NCBI GenBank assembly: GCA_030704615.1
Contig: CM060732.1
Coordinates: 2,232,001-2,296,000, forward strand
Direction of reading: 5' to 3'
From: Takakia lepidozioides
Lineage: Eukaryota; Streptophyta; Takakiopsida; Takakiales; Takakiaceae
Length of the DNA: 64,000 nt
In this document: positions 22,297 through 33,700 of the stretch, in pieces
Numbering within the stretch: position 1 is the first letter of the stretch
Layout: every line of letters starts with the position of its first letter
The notes under the pieces: generated by a model
The model's input: only the letters and a program-made list of their open reading frames with translations
Told to the model about the DNA's origin: nothing
The model's database searches: none
Program-made: the position numbers and the translations under genes

Positions 22297-23502
22297 ATGC
22301 GAGGAAGGAAGATGGCTTCCTCTGAAGCGGAGTTCTTCTTTGACGACAAACCACTGCCGTTCTCCCAGGAAGTCCTTGACAATGGATTTGCAATTGTTCT
22401 GGAACATGTCTTGGCTACCCGTTTTCAGCTTCAGAATGGCTCCATCTTTTTGGAGAAAGAGGTGTACGATTTGAAAGGGAAGTTGTTGAAATACTCTTTC
22501 CAAAACCGTGATGAGACGACTCATGTCAGCCAGTGGAGAGTGCGCCCTGGTCGATACAGAGTACTTGGAGAGCCTCGGCGAAAGTCCCTTGGGTCATATG
22601 TGACGCCCGGGACTGCTGCTTCGGTCGTTGAAGACAAGAGGGAGGTGGTGGTGAAAAAAGAACAGACGTCCTCCACTCCAATTGTTGAGCTTTCGGATTC
22701 GTCCGATGATGGCATAAGTGAAATTCCAAATCCAGTCCTTCCTACTGTGGTTGGAGAAGCTGATGAAGAAGAGATTTGTAGTGTCATTCCAAAACTACGA
22801 GCGATGGGAGAAATGGCTGGATTCAAAAGTGAGTTGCGAGGAATTGATTGGGAATCTTTGAAGCAGGTGCCTGTGAAGTTCTTGCCAGAGACTTTTGATG
22901 GCGATATCCTATTCGAGCTGTCTCCTCCTCCGCGAGTTGGAGGTATAACAATCATGATGCATGGAATGGACAAGAAACACGACGGGCACCCGTGGTGCAG
23001 AACAAAAACATCCAATATTCAAAATGATGACAAGCTTGTTTTCAAGAGAACAGTTTGCAATGGACACCTTAGGTGTGATAATTTGAATTGCAGACACTTT
23101 CTTCAGTCTGGGGTTCATAATCAAAGCGAATGGGAGGGTCTGGCGGAAAATCCATTTCAGCCTGGGACTGCCCCACCACCGGCAAACACTTTCGTCTGCA
23201 AATTCTGCAAACTTGTGTCATCCTGCTTGGCGCTCTGCGGAGCAAGAATGTACTATGTTGTCCACCGTTTGAAAACAATGACAAGAGCTTGTGTGCATTT
23301 CGGATTCCATAACCATCCTGTCTCGAAGGGGGATTACAGGGAGAGTGTTGAGACAGTATCGAGGTTGATTAAACAGGAGTTCGGGAGAAACCCATCCGCA
23401 ACAACATCTGCAATTGTTCTTGGCGCAAGCAAGTCCTTCTTGGAAAGCCATATTTTGCAAACGAGATGGAAAGCTCGTTCAGCGTTTCCCTCCAACCGCT
23501 GA
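22297..23502 (+). CDS. WRKY-GCM1-like zinc-finger protein of a Mutator-like element (401 aa)
   Basis: The longest intact member of the family seen at 10798. Features in order: GSIFLEKEVYD (about 50), VTPGTAASVVE (about 105), an acidic Ser-rich SDSSDDGISEIP, SVIPKLRAM, FDGDILFEL (about 207), the presumed DNA-binding core MDKKHDGHPWCRTKTSNIQ (about 225-243) with downstream CNGHLRCDNLNC, then VCKFCKL and FGFHNHPVSKGDYRESVE. The order Cys...HxH is reminiscent of the WRKY-GCM1 zinc fold of some MULE transposases. The frame ends shortly after GASKSFLESHILQ. Sequence that should precede the SWIM finger follows at once in another frame (23414 on), so the catalytic DDE part is deleted. The product would be a DNA-binding fragment. 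Domestication is possible but unsupported. Confidence 0.65.
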   Translation: MRGRKMASSEAEFFFDDKPLPFSQEVLDNGFAIVLEHVLATRFQLQNGSIFLEKEVYDLKGKLLKYSFQNRDETTHVSQWRVRPGRYRVLGEPRRKSLGSYVTPGTAASVVEDKREVVVKKEQTSSTPIVELSDSSDDGISEIPNPVLPTVVGEADEEEICSVIPKLRAMGEMAGFKSELRGIDWESLKQVPVKFLPETFDGDILFELSPPPRVGGITIMMHGMDKKHDGHPWCRTKTSNIQNDDKLVFKRTVCNGHLRCDNLNCRHFLQSGVHNQSEWEGLAENPFQPGTAPPPANTFVCKFCKLVSSCLALCGARMYYVVHRLKTMTRACVHFGFHNHPVSKGDYRESVETVSRLIKQEFGRNPSATTSAIVLGASKSFLESHILQTRWKARSAFPSNR

Positions 23503-23859
23503 ACACTTTGGCAAAGTGGAGTCCGCAAGAATGCTCCAAGCTCGTGTTGGAAGCACCACGGAAGTACCCGATCCAGGATATGGTCGGGTATTCACAATCA
23601 TCACTTCCACATCTACTGTTCATGACAGGACCTACGACATCACCGTTTCCGATTTCCCCAATTGCACATGTCTTGATTTTGTGAATATGCTATCAACCAG
23701 TTTGGGCAAGAGGGTAAATTCATACCCTGCAAACATTTGTATTTCATAGTTTTGAAGAGGATGGTTTGCGATCCCAAACGTGACAACTTCATTCACCAAG
23801 CCACTATGAGTTTCAACGAGGTCGATACTCTATTGCAGCGGGATACAACACATGGGTAG
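23414..23859 (+). pseudogene. SWIM zinc-finger tail of the same transposase, frameshifted
   Basis: Continues the gene at 22297 after a deletion and frame change. It reads KLVQRFPPTAEHFGKVESAR, then VFTIITSTSTVHDRTYDITV, then the SWIM finger CTCLDFVNM. A second frame change near 23725 is needed to reach CKHLYFIVLKRM and NFIHQATMSFNEVDTLLQR, with a stop at 23857-23859. The SWIM pattern C-x-C...C-x-H is complete only if both frames are read. It is clearly homologous to the SWIM region at 52930-53080. Confidence 0.75.
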
Positions 23860-23867
23860 TATCAACT

Positions 23868-25076
23868 ATGCAATGTGGTATGTGGACGACCGTGATTTGA
23901 AATGTGTAATTCACATCAATTCATCGGCGGTGCAATGATATGGCCTCCAACTATACTGAGTGAGCTCTGAGTGGCAACTTTTAAAAGCACATTTGTCATT
24001 GCACCGTTCGAAGTCTACATGTCTTGCTGTCGCTATGCACTACAATCATCTTTTGAAGATGATCCTAACTCTCATTGTTATTTGAGGAGGGAAGAAGGTC
24101 TTCCCGTGGCAGCCTCTATGGCGCACACTTTGTGAGGATATTTTCTCGTACTCGTAATTGTAAAAGTGAAACAAACATTTGTAATTGCACAATGTTGGAT
24201 GCTACAATTGTAGGCCTCATGGTAGTCTTGATTCTATTTAGGCAAGATTCCCTGCATTAATTCCACGGTCATAGGACCATCCTCGGTTATAGGCGGCGCA
24301 TGTTAATGCTGACGTGGCAGATGACGGACAGTGCCACATCATCATTTGCCGCCACATCAGCATGCTGACATGACGCTCACGCCACGTCAGCTGGCGTGAA
24401 CGTACGCTCGCGCGCTCACGTGCAACACTCACGCCATTGCGTCATTGAATTCAGCGTAACAGTCATAGTTCCTGAACATGTGTCAGAGAACAATGCTTCA
24501 AAGGAGGGAGAGGTAGAACAACGTGACAACATCCACCATGTAGTTCACTAATTAGTGCATACACGGCGCCGCATTCCCCAAGTAGATGCTACCCTAACAA
24601 CCTAATTTCACTCTCATTTGCGGCCTTCCGCCAGAGTAATAGTCACACTTCATAAATGTGTGTCAGAGAATTTTGGGATTCATGGGAAGGGGAAGAAGAA
24701 TCGTACATGTCTGCCATAGCACTTTTCAGAAGGGTCTTATCTTTGGCTTCCATCATGGAGCTTTACTGATTCTCCGTCAACAGCAGAAAAACACGGGTGA
24801 GACAGCCGGACTACCAAGAGGCCTTGGTCTTATACATGGCCTGATCGTAGGCTGATTCTTATCCTCCGCCTTTCTGACTTTAACTAAATTCATACTATAG
24901 ACTACGTGGTCACCCCTTCCTCACTACTTCACAAATCTGCCAATTAATTAACAGCCACATGCCTTAATAAAGCACCGTTTAGACAACCCTGCATTTCATC
25001 CGTTGCAGCATCCATCCGTCATCTGTTTCATTGGATGACCATCATCCCCACCTCATTCATCTTTGGTTAATGAAAA
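23868..25076. other. No recognisable gene; contains a TGACGTGGC inverted repeat
   Basis: Only short ORFs. A 13-bp inverted repeat (24306-24318 and 24351-24363; ATGCTGACGTGGC against ATGCTGATGTGGC when complemented) and further ACGTCA/TGACGT words cluster at 24306-24420. These resemble bZIP core sites, but no gene start is nearby. Confidence 0.4.
24306..24363. repeat. Short inverted repeat with ACGT cores
   Basis: Arms of 13 bp with one mismatch around a 32-bp loop. The sequence just right continues with GCCACGTCAGCTGGCGTG, another partly palindromic block. Could be a foldback element end or a regulatory cluster. Confidence 0.4.
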
Positions 25077-25520
25077 ATGCAAAGTACATGCATTCATCAC
25101 CAAACCCTAGAATTTCTCTTTTGGCCCCATTTGTTTGCTTTCCCACGACATGTTTCACCACCTGCTTTCGACCTACAATCCCTCCCGCTCGTGAGGCCTG
25201 CTCTCCCAGGGGACGTTGATAAAATGAAGTTCGCATTCCGGGAAGGCTATCGGGTGGGGTCAGCCGCCTTCTACGTTTCCATTGAGAATGACGATGGTGA
25301 ATTGCGTGGCCCAACTTCGGAAGAGGAGGCAGCTTGGGATCCCCACTGGCACACTCGCAACAACGAATTTGAAAGGATGCTGGCAGCTGATCCTGTGTTT
25401 GCATACATGACGAGAAAAATGTTTTATGTCTGGGATGGGAATCACCGTCTTCTGGCATGGAAGGAGTACATCAAGCAGAACCACCTCGACAAAATCAATT
25501 GGCTACGACATGCTTTTTGA
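25077..25520 (+). CDS. ParB/Srx-like DGNHR-motif protein fragment
   Basis: The 147-residue frame ends with MTRKMFYVWDGNHRLLAWKE followed by YIKQNHLDKINW. D-G-N-H-R followed by a helix with A-W is the signature seen in ParB/sulfiredoxin-like domains (usually DGxHR). The upstream part (VGSAAFYVSIENDDGELRGP) is plausibly the rest of the same fold. The real start may be the ATG at 25224, because the first 50 residues look non-coding. The frame stops soon after the motif, so the rest is missing or in another exon. No neighbouring gene explains it; proteins of this sort can be transposon-borne in seed-free plants (inference). Confidence 0.45.
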   Translation: MQSTCIHHQTLEFLFWPHLFAFPRHVSPPAFDLQSLPLVRPALPGDVDKMKFAFREGYRVGSAAFYVSIENDDGELRGPTSEEEAAWDPHWHTRNNEFERMLAADPVFAYMTRKMFYVWDGNHRLLAWKEYIKQNHLDKINWLRHAF

Positions 25521-25859
25521 ATGCAGATGCATACCCTGTGGGGACTTTGAGATTCTAAATAATCTGGAAGAATACTTTCAGTTCCTCTGCATTTAGAACG
25601 TAAGGTGCAGGTGGCTTTATGACTATGTTCACGTTGTTGGGATGTTGCTGCAACCACAAGGTCCAACGCAGACATTGCAATTCCATATCACGACGACATT
25701 TCAGAGTATCTCTTTCACCAATTATAGTCTTGATTATGTTTTTACACAAATTCTTCTCATAATGTATTGCATCGCAAATGTGTCAGATCAGCAGTCCCTG
25801 TACATGGAAGGCAATGGACAATCCAAACTCAGAATGAAAAAACCTGCTAATCATATCGA
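25521..25859. other. No recognisable gene
   Basis: AT-rich DNA between the DGNHR ORF and the gypsy fragment; nothing supportable seen. Confidence 0.35.
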
Positions 25860-26310
25860 TAAATGCACGAGAGGGCAAATGCCTCATCGCGCTTCATCTT
25901 TGAAGTACGGCTTCAACAGGGAGACGTGGAATACTGGATGCACCTTCCTGTTTTTTGGCAGCTCCAATTCATACACATCCTCATTCATAATCTTCCGGAT
26001 GCGAAAGGGTCCCGCATATGGAGGTATGAACTTCGGACTCACTTCGGGAGGTAGTCGAAAATTCTTGATGTTCAACCAGACCTTCGTGCCTGCCTCAAAC
26101 TTGACTTCCCTCCGCTTCCGATTTGCCTGCCGTTCATACCGTTTCCTAGCTTTGGCGATGTTGTACGTCACGAGCTTCAATAAGTGCTCGCGTTCCTCCA
26201 ACTGCTGCTGCTGGTTCCTCAACGTCTTGGGCAGCCCAACTTGTCGGCACTAGAGGTGCTTTTCCATAGACCAATACAAAAGGGGAAACACCTGTTGCTC
26301 CCAATAAGAC
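25860..26310 (-). pseudogene. Gypsy integrase C-terminal fragment, same family as 42-2384
   Basis: On the minus strand it starts with [20 protein letters not shown] (near 26290), which matches the pol at the left edge of the window residue for residue. After a frameshift near 26220 it continues as [20 protein letters not shown] and then KFEAGTKVWLNIKNFRLPPE, IPPYAGPFRIRKI and HPVFHVSLLKPYF. It therefore supplies the integrase C-terminal region missing from the copy at 42-2384. It is only an isolated fragment. Confidence 0.85.
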
Positions 26311-27046
26311 AATTCGTAGAGAATGGATAGATGCTTCATACCATGTTTCTTTGAAGGATCATAGTAACTACCAGGTCTTTCTCCTCCTGCCACCCAAGAC
26401 TCGTACTCAATCGCCCTCTATTTGATTTTGGTTCATGTTATTGTTTGTGGACATGGTCTCAATTTCGCAGCCCATTGAATAGCTTGATCTTCTGTATGGG
26501 TGGTTGTGGGTTAAATACCTATGATGGCCTTGATACACATTTTTCTAACAAACATTTGAGTACCGCAAATCTATTTGAGGCCCACAGGCTGGACATCCAC
26601 CATATCCTTTTGTGGCTTGGTCTGCTATCAAGCCCTACATTGGGTAGTTGTGAATATTGGACCACATCAAAAAGCACCAAGAACATCATGAGAAGATACA
26701 TCTAGTTCTTTCCCTTTCATTGACTGATTAGACAACTTCTGCTCATGTTCTAATGCAGCAGACCAACTGATGTCTCCGCCAGTACCCGGTTCCAGAGAGA
26801 CTATATTTTGCAATGCTCATTGAATCTCCTCATTATTTTGAGAGTCGTATCTCATGTAACCCTCCACAGAATTATGACCGATTATAAACTTTCCAATATG
26901 CGCAGGAACACCTGCTGCATTCAACCGAGTAACTGCAGTTACTCTGGCACTCTTGTTCAAAAATACCCCTTGTTGTCACACCCTAGACTTGCTGTACCAC
27001 TGGAAACAACACCATTGAATTAGTTCTTGCTAACTGTAGTTAATGG
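26311..27046. other. No recognisable gene
   Basis: AT-rich sequence with short ORFs only; no motif recognised. Confidence 0.35.
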
Positions 27047-27316
27047 TCAATTCCTGCTATCCAGTACAAACAACATCAACAATATTCTTTGATAATGAGC
27101 TGAACTCATTGACAAGCTCATATAAATAGGCAGCCTCATTAAAAGTTGAAAGGAGAAAAACAAAGGACATACCGCGTCGGGATCTCTCAAGTTTTCATGA
27201 ATAGCACGGAGGAATAGGGGATCAGGGCCGGGCTCCGATTCTGTCCAGAGAGGATTCTGTCCAAAGAGGTCGGTGATCAAACAATGCTTGGAAAGTGTCA
27301 ACAACACCATAAACAT
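27047..27316 (-). other. Possible exon, unidentified
   Basis: The minus-strand frame reads LITDLFGQNPLWTESEPGPD then PLFLRAIHENLRDP and meets a good donor (GCG followed by GTATGT) near 27170. A possible AG acceptor precedes it. It lies downstream of the Crypton-like exons on the same strand and might belong to them. The product is not recognised. Confidence 0.25.
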
Positions 27317-27389
27317 ATTTTTGTAAACGCTCTGGTTGGCAGTGACTTAAATAAGCTAGACGCATCTGACAACCTCTACCATTAGTCCT

Positions 27390-28248
27390 CTAGGTTAGAG
27401 GAAGAGCAAGCAAATCGCGCTCAGCATCTGGGGTCAATGCACTTGTTGTGGGTCTCTTGCGGCCAATGCCAAGTCTGGAGGAATGGCGCACTGCTATTTC
27501 ACAAGAGGTACGCACTTTCAAAAAGCGTTTATGAAGAAGCATATCGAATTTTTCCACAGGATCACCAATCTTTATGGCTGTCTCGTCTAGTCTTTGGCAG
27601 ATACCTCTTCTAATTGCTCGTAGGAGGGCCCAACTAACCTATGCACAAAGAAAACATTCAAGTATTAGAAGACTGTGATACCAGAAATGGATAACAAATG
27701 ATAATGCAATAGAAAGTAAGATTGGCTCGTGAAGAATTTACGTTTCACCCGGGCATAAGACGTCGTCTCTCTTTTGTACTTGAAGGAAGAACTCGGCCAA
27801 AAGGTCAATCAAACTCTTGATATCAGTTTGATACAAATCACCAATCGAAAGTTGCGAAGGGATATTTCTGAACTGTCTCCAAGCATTAAAGCGATTCGCA
27901 GCCCATCGATCCATCTCTTTTGACTTTCTTTCACCTCCCTTTGCTACGATAGCTAGTTCTCTTGCATCTAACTCTCGAAAGCCCCTACGAAGAATCTTTG
28001 AAGAGTCATCGACTGCCTAAGTTATCAGCAGGAGTAGGAGGCTGATTCTCATCAACATTTGAATGATCAAGAATAATCTGAGAGTCAATTCTGACTTCAA
28101 TTTCAGCAAATTCATTGTATCTGTCAAGTAGCTCATCGAAATTCTCATCAAGTTGAGGAATATCAGTAAGATTGCATGGATGTGATAAAATTCTCTGCAG
28201 GTGGTGTAGAACATGTAGTCCCAGGAAGTAAATGCGCAGAGACACCAT
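27390..28248 (-). pseudogene. Crypton-like tyrosine recombinase N-terminal fragment
   Basis: Three minus-strand coding stretches. First, about 28248-28016: LDENFDELLDRYNEFAEIEV with an acidic tail. Second, about 28016-27745: KILRRGFRELDARE, then KSKEMDRWAANRFNAWRQFR and LIDLLAEFFLQVQKRD. Third, 27638-27390: WALLRAIRRGICQRLDET, then FDMLLHKRFLKVRTSCEIAV, KRPTTSALTPDAERDLL and a stop. The order (a WA...F..W core-binding helix, then LAEFF, then an S/A-LLR-I helix, then a second region ending before a LT-x-E step) resembles the N-terminal DUF3504-type domain of Crypton recombinases and of KIAA1958/ZMYM proteins. The catalytic R...H-x-x-R...Y part is not found. Splice sites between stretches are ambiguous. 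Confidence 0.4.
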
Positions 28249-28622
28249 CTCCTCCCTACATTAAACACAAACAACAAGAAGCATTACCAAAATCAGATAA
28301 TAAATTACTGCAATCAGTTCATAAGTTGTCGCAATTAGTTCAAGAAGTTATCGCAATACCATTAAACTTCTTCTTTTGCAATTACGAATATCGAAATACA
28401 CAGCCGCAGCTTAAGAAAAACCAATTTGGACAATTCCAATTGAAGTTTTAAGATAATAACAGCATTATCATGCCGAACTTCCTCGTCCCTGGATTCAATG
28501 CCTAAGCTGAAAGGATCATTCCGTGCGACACTCTCCGTGGCTGGGCCCGCAAGTTATGAATATCTCCTAGAGGTACTGCATGTCGTTCCTCCATGATGAC
28601 GACAACACGGATGTACAACAAA

Positions 28623-29427
28623 TACCGTACTCACCTAGCTTATTAGGCACTTCCGTGCCTAATAATTAATAAAAATGGAATATTATTAGGCAGATTCGTT
28701 TTTATTATTTAGGCACCTCAACTAGGTAATTTCCAAATATTAGGCATGTATTTCAGTCGACCCTGGATAATGATGAACAATTGTTTTTGACCTCCCTCAA
28801 AAACTATGGTTGAGGTTATTTTATTTAAAAAACACATAATGTTGGTTGTATGAGTCTTGGGTGGAGGTGAAGTGCCAACAGGAGATGATTTTGTCAAGTT
28901 GGAGACTTTGTGGAATTTTACGAGCATTTGAAGATGCCTTTCAGGGTGAGGCAATGAGAGCCAATTTTACATTTTCTTTGTTTTCAAACCCAAACACCCA
29001 AGTGGAAGGAGATCTTGCCATGGAGGATGTTCCTGATGTCTACCTTGATGGAAGTGTCATTGAGAGCATTAGCTGATGTCTTGCAAACATGCATATCGAG
29101 GATCCTGATGTTTCTGACCTTAACCTTATGAGATTCACATGAGGTAGGTGATGAGACTTATGAAGATGTTGCAGGCCCTTTGGAAGTTGTATGGACATGG
29201 AAAATCTAAATTGTAGGCATTTTTGCCATTTTTTGGACTTTAAATAAAATAATTTAGGCATTTTTTCCACATGTTTGGACATTTTGGATTTTTGAGCAAT
29301 TTTGAGCAATTAGGCACTTCTCAGGAGTTTTTCCAGGTTTTAGGCACATTTTCCAAAAATGTTCTAAATATAGTTAGGCACCTGATTTTGAATTAATTAT
29401 TGCCTAATAAGCTAGGTAAGTGCGGTA
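28623..29427. mobile_element. hAT-like non-autonomous transposon, 805 bp
   Basis: Terminal inverted repeats of 27 bp with two mismatches lie at 28623-28649 and 29401-29427; both contain ACCTAGCTTATTAGGCA. The flanking 8-mers (28615-28622 and 29428-29435) match at six of eight positions, consistent with an old 8-bp target duplication as made by hAT transposases. At least eight TTAGGCA or TAGGCA words in either orientation lie inside, as expected for subterminal transposase-binding repeats. The interior has no intact ORF. Confidence 0.7.
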
Positions 29428-29468
29428 ACAACAGTGACAGCTGAGAATGACAACAAGCTGGCAAAAAT

Positions 29469-29609
29469 GGGGGGGGGGGGGGGGGATCTATTTATAGTTG
29501 AAAATGCCTATGTCATCCTTTACGCCAGAGAACGCACCCCCAAGGGCGCATTATGCCTCCTAGTTCGCCCCTACGTCTCGGCCGGCGCCCTTGGGGGTGC
29601 GTTCTCTGG
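29469..29609. repeat. G17 tract and perfect 25-bp inverted repeat
   Basis: Seventeen Gs at 29469-29485, then two 25-bp arms (29525-29549 and 29585-29609) that are exact reverse complements around a 35-bp loop. The arms contain AGAGAACGCACCCCCAAG. A weaker outer pairing (ATGCCT and AGGCAT) extends the stem. It may be a foldback element or the source of a hairpin RNA. Confidence 0.75.
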
Positions 29610-30758
29610 TACAAAAAAGGCATAATCGGCCCCCAAAATCCCTTAAGTCAGGAGAATCGGTGGTCTGGTATTCTGTCAGCCGTTGAGTGGTCATCTGCAT
29701 TTTTATTTTTATTTATTTATTTTTATAGATAACAGGGACTTTGCCCTGGAAGCTTTATTTATGTTCATTTTCTTCGGTTCCCTTAGTATTCCGAAGTCTG
29801 GTAAGGTTGAACTTTGTGAGGAATAATATTTCTTCTTCCTTCGGCTTGTCGATTGCAGTTGGATGCTAGGTACAGAGAGTAGAAAGTAAGGCGAAAGTGT
29901 TTGAAGGGTACCATCATCCGAGCAGTCTCTGAATTGGTCGAGGATCCAGGGTCTTTTGATTCAAGTTGAAAGAAAACCAGCGTCGGTGTTGGTGGATAGG
30001 CTGAGAGATGGATTCTGGACATTGGAAGTGAAGGTGCATAAGCATAACAGACAGTGGAAGTCTCCAGACGAGACTTAGGGAGGAAGATCAAGTGACTTTC
30101 ATGGGTGTTGCAAGAGATACTGCAGACGGACTCTGCAGAAAGATGAATTCGATTCCATTTTGCTGGCGTAATTGGAGCAGACAAGAAAGTGTCTTTGGTG
30201 TAAATTTGGGGAGCCCCATTCCCGAAAGTAAAGTGGCACTACCAGAAACCTAGTGCGGGCTGGAGACCTTCAAGGCGTTGATGAAGCAGCTGCTAAAAGG
30301 CCCGGCGTAGGTCTACGTATTAGGGTAATTCAATAGGATTGACAGGCACGAGTGTGGTTGCAGGCGAGGTTCAAGTTTTCTGAAGAGAACTTCTCGTATG
30401 GCTGGATGAGGAGGAGTTCTCCCGAACCGTGTGACTGGTGGGATTGGCACACCTGGGGTTTTAGAAGCCGCTCGACGACCACGCACTTCCATGATTTTCT
30501 GCATGGATTGGCTGGATTACATTTGAGAAAGTTGACACTGGTTTCATCTGTAATTTGCACTCTCGGCCGTGCCAGCACAGGGCAATGAAGAGTTCCGTCT
30601 CCAACATTAGCGTGTAGGTTTTCATTAGGTTCAGACATAAGGAAGTAAGCGAACGTCTGTTCAAAATTCAGTCTGATCAGGCCTTGGAGAGAGGCTCAAA
30701 AGTAGTGATTATATCAGTGGCAAATAAACATATTTACAATCTCATCGTGAAGACTTAC
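29610..30758 (+). other. 5' flank of the SPL2-like gene
   Basis: No gene recognised. It should include the promoter and 5' UTR of the ligase gene. A short plus-strand ORF at 30352-30588 shows no homology. A TTTATTTTTATTTATTT tract lies near 29702. Confidence 0.4.
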
Positions 30759-33700
30759 ATGGCAGCCCAAGACGACGAGCTTTTTGTGGCCCTCACTCGA
30801 ATGGCTCTTGCTGGGGATGGAGTAGTTCTTGGGATAGGCATGACAGTCCTGGCCATACGGACATGGTTCAAATTCAGATCCCATTCCAAAGCTCTCAAGG
30901 AAGTTCAAGAAACCCCTGTGTCACGCATTGCAGACCTTCGTAGCTTGGTTGAGGAGAGAGTTGATCAGGCAAGAACCTTTGAAAAGGTGAGGATTCCGTC
31001 CTAAGGGACCCTTGTTTTTGGAGTCATGTTGGTCATAGTGAAGAGAGTTGAATTTCATATACTCTGTAATTCAAGCTCTGATGTCATTTACTAGGTGAGT
31101 TGTGCTGTTCGAATGACTGAGACGCTCGCCACAAGGTCGCAACTCAAAATGCCCTTCAAACTCTGGCGGAGGCAACAGCTGTTGCAACTACCTCAAAGGC
31201 AAGATAAGCTGGTGATTGTGAGAGGTAAAGTGCAGACAAAGGCTTCTACAAAGTCCCAAGACAGTACGAGTGATGTGGATGTGCATACGGCTCAAAACGT
31301 GGATGAAAAGGCAGTTTATTTGGAAAGAACCCAGACGGTATGGCCTTGTTCAGTCTCTGATCGCCCCTCTATCTCTTCCCTGGCTGTTTATATAACAAAA
31401 AATATTGCACAGCTGTCCTGAACATTCTTTATAGGGCTTCCCCTCAGCAAATTTCTATGGAGGGTTTTGACTGGGAGTTCAAAGCAAGGTATCCCAGTGG
31501 TGGCTGCCAAAATACTAGGAACCACAGATTCAAGTTTTTAACCTTGTTTTTGGTTGGAAACTCCCTCACCTAAATGTTGAGGACAACCAAACCTGGTACA
31601 TAGAGGTAGCTTATGTGAATTTTGTGTCTAGGCTGAAACCCTGTTAAATGTCTGTAGATGATGCAGAATTGATGAGAAACTCTGCAGTTATTCCACCTGG
31701 CAGCAGGGCAGCGGAAGCCAGGTGTGCTTGATCAACGGGCTGATCCTTGGCATAAATTTATCACAGCTGCAATAGCTTGTAACCCAGATCAGTTTGTCTC
31801 AGTTCCAGCCTATAGGAGTTCAATCAAACAGTAGGTTTTCTGAACATCACCAAGGTGGCTGCTAGGCTAGCCTTAAATGCTCCAGAGTCCCCTTTCACTT
31901 CCTCAGTGTGTGCATAAATTGGTGTGTAATGTCTTTAAGGTTTGGTTGAGTACTTCAAAGTCAAAGTGTAACACGAAGTATGAGTACCTCAAAGCAACAT
32001 CAAATGAGCTGCCATACTTCGGAAATGTGTGAAGACTTCATTGTCACTTTTCAGGTCTATTGGTGGGATATGTGTTTCAGGGCCCACCATATTTTGCCGA
32101 ACAGCAATTAAGCATAATTGGTTTTTCAATTTAGTATATGGCATCAGTGTGATTCACGCAATAAAACAGGCCACAATTATTTCACATCCCCTAACTAGAG
32201 TTAATGTGATGTGCAGCATAGCAACAGTGCAGACTTCAATCACCTGTTGCTTATTTTGATTTCCTATGTATGTACAATGGCTCTGGTGGCAATGCTACAG
32301 TAGTTTCATGCGTGCAGAATGACCCATACGTTGCATTGATATCTTCCTATTTGGAAGCTTGGTGTAGGAACCCCCATTTTGTTGGAAGATGGCTTGTATC
32401 ACAGGGTTTCTCTTTTCCTGCCATTGCACAGTACATGCACTTTAAGATGAGCAATTTTTGGGATGGATGACACAAAAATGACCTGGTTGATCTTCGCATG
32501 GCTTACGGGATGCCAGGATTCTACTTTCCTTCCTCATTTCTCTAACCCTGATTCTCTGCATGCCCTGTGAACTGTCATGGTTGGTTGCCTCAGTTTCTGT
32601 ACAATGAATGGAGAGGCATATTTGGGTGGGGCTATGAGTGGCGCGGCCTTCTTGGACGGGGTTCCCTGAAGGAGCAAGTTACTGTCTCAAGGCGCAAGGT
32701 ACTTACCTTTGATTGGACCTCAGGTCTGGGCCCCTTTCAGACAGCTCTATTTGCTGTTGCAGACGTTGCTTCTTCTGGTGCGTGGTTATCTCATTATTAA
32801 CACAGGTTGTCCTTTTCATTAGAATTCCAATCAAAGCTAATCACAAGCACTAAATGAAAGTCTTGGTGACTTCAACGTTCGTATAACACTCTTGGTATAT
32901 TACAAAGGTATGAAGGAAGGTGTGTGAGAAGCATCTGAAGTCTTGGGTCGTGTATCTCTCCCAGTTTTGCTCATGTCGCATGTTACCTCTTGAGGTTTAT
33001 TATGTAACTTTTTCTTCTTTTGATTTGCTTTGGAAGTGTATGGGAGTCCAACGGAGCCGAGAATTCAGCAGCCCACAAGCTCCTTTGCAAGCTTAGCCAA
33101 CACAGCATTTGTAAGGCTGGCATAATAACCAGGGTTTAAGATAGGGGCATTCATATATCATGAAGGTTTCTCTCTCTCTCTCTCCACTCTCAGCACTAGA
33201 CTGAAAATTAAGCTCAGGGTGGGAAGCCCACCTTTGAACAGCAAACAGATGCAGAGAGGAAAGGGGGATTGCAAATGCCCGTTGTGTGGGCAACCTGAAG
33301 ACAATATTCAGTTTCTGATTCATTGTCCTGGGTACTCTCAGCAGAGAGACGCCCTCTTCAAATCCATCAAGGGATTTGTGCCTGTACCTCTGTTTACCAA
33401 CTTTGCAAATCTCGAGGCTGAGCCAAAAGTCCAGGCCCTTTTGGGGCCTACTTATTGGGCAAATCACACACAGCAGATTGATGCTTGTGTAAAGGGATTT
33501 CTAGAGGATATCTGGAAAACTCGGATCAATTGTCTGTTCTAAGGTAAGTCATACTACCGGCGTCAGCCCCTGACAAAGGTAGTTGCTGTCCCTTTGTGTT
33601 CCGGTCAAACTGGGCGCGGGGTCAATGGCCACAAGGCTATGGTAAACCACATCTTATGAGTACATTCTCTCCCTCTCTCTCTGACTTGCACATACACCCA

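Noticed and set aside
24306-24420. ACGT/TGACGTGG cluster as a promoter
   Set aside because: No gene start nearby; similar words at 54.65-54.72 kb are also without a gene.
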